Notes under the pieces: generated by a model
What the model was told of the DNA's origin: nothing
Seen by the model: only the letters and a program-made list of their open reading frames with translations
Databases searched by the model: none
Shown: one piece after another, positions 63,999 to 64,000 of the stretch
Numbering within the stretch: position 1 is the stretch's first letter
Layout of the letters: each line of letters begins with the position of its first letter
Translations under genes and position numbers: made by a program
From: Rhodococcus sp. PAMC28707
GTDB lineage: Bacteria > Actinomycetota > Actinomycetes > Mycobacteriales > Mycobacteriaceae
NCBI RefSeq assembly: GCF_004795915.1
Contig: NZ_CP039253.1
Span: 3,933,501-3,997,500, forward strand
DNA length: 64,000 bases
Direction: 5' to 3'

Positions 63999-64000
63999 AG

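Overview
The window looks like chromosome from a mycolic-acid actinobacterium, most likely Rhodococcus in the broad sense. The support is moderate-to-high GC with GTG starts, an MceA-like protein, an Lsr2-type pseudogene, EthA-like monooxygenase and FadH/FadD-type genes, an L,D-transpeptidase lipoprotein, and many TetR/LysR regulators. The genus is inferred from gene content; no rRNA is present. The only intact tRNA seen is tRNA-His at 58492-58568.

Layout. (1) 29-6146: a small catabolic cluster. A TetR regulator is divergent from a SnoaL-like protein, a CocE/NonD-type serine hydrolase, an unknown protein and an AAHS-like MFS transporter. A perfect 14-bp palindrome lies between the regulator and the cluster. 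(2) 6513-6957: a tiny membrane-protein operon ending in a 48-residue ORF. (3) About 7100-30250: an accessory island of three successive modules of 6.5-8.6 kb. Each module ends with a VbhA-type antitoxin plus Fic gene pair. Each is followed by a diverged repeat of about 270 bp that, in two modules and at the left border, runs into the 3' end of a tRNA (best fit tRNA-Lys) and a rho-independent terminator. Only the first Fic pair is intact; the second is truncated and the third is frameshifted. Cargo includes a DUF6461 protein, a repressor/membrane-protein pair with two palindromic operators, a SUKH/SMI1 protein with an in-frame stop, a pair of paralogous unknown proteins, a DUF6924 multidomain protein, a RES-Xre toxin-antitoxin pair, an lsr2 pseudogene, a DUF6745 protein with a partner, and lipoproteins. 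This resembles immunity, toxin and addiction cargo piled up at one integration site.

(4) 30389-36858: an Excalibur lipoprotein with a minisatellite, TerD and IS1380 remnants, a LysR regulator, an orphan oligopeptide-type binding protein, a second SnoaL-like gene and a broken SDR gene. (5) 37203-40024: an insertion-sequence graveyard (IS3, IS21 and IS256 pieces) around half of an MFS gene, followed by an orphan mceA-like gene. (6) 42479-64000: mostly intact chromosomal genes. They include a DHFR-like reductase, an LLM flavin oxidoreductase, a phosphoribosyltransferase, an acyl-CoA synthetase, a LuxR regulator, a tandem universal stress protein, a HAD-GH65 fusion, ModA, a TetR plus FAD monooxygenase pair with an 8-codon leader, an L,D-transpeptidase, an M23 peptidase, tRNA-His, oligoribonuclease, a HerA-like ATPase, an SDR and a 2,4-dienoyl-CoA reductase.

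Family names come from recognising motifs by eye. No database search or alignment was run.
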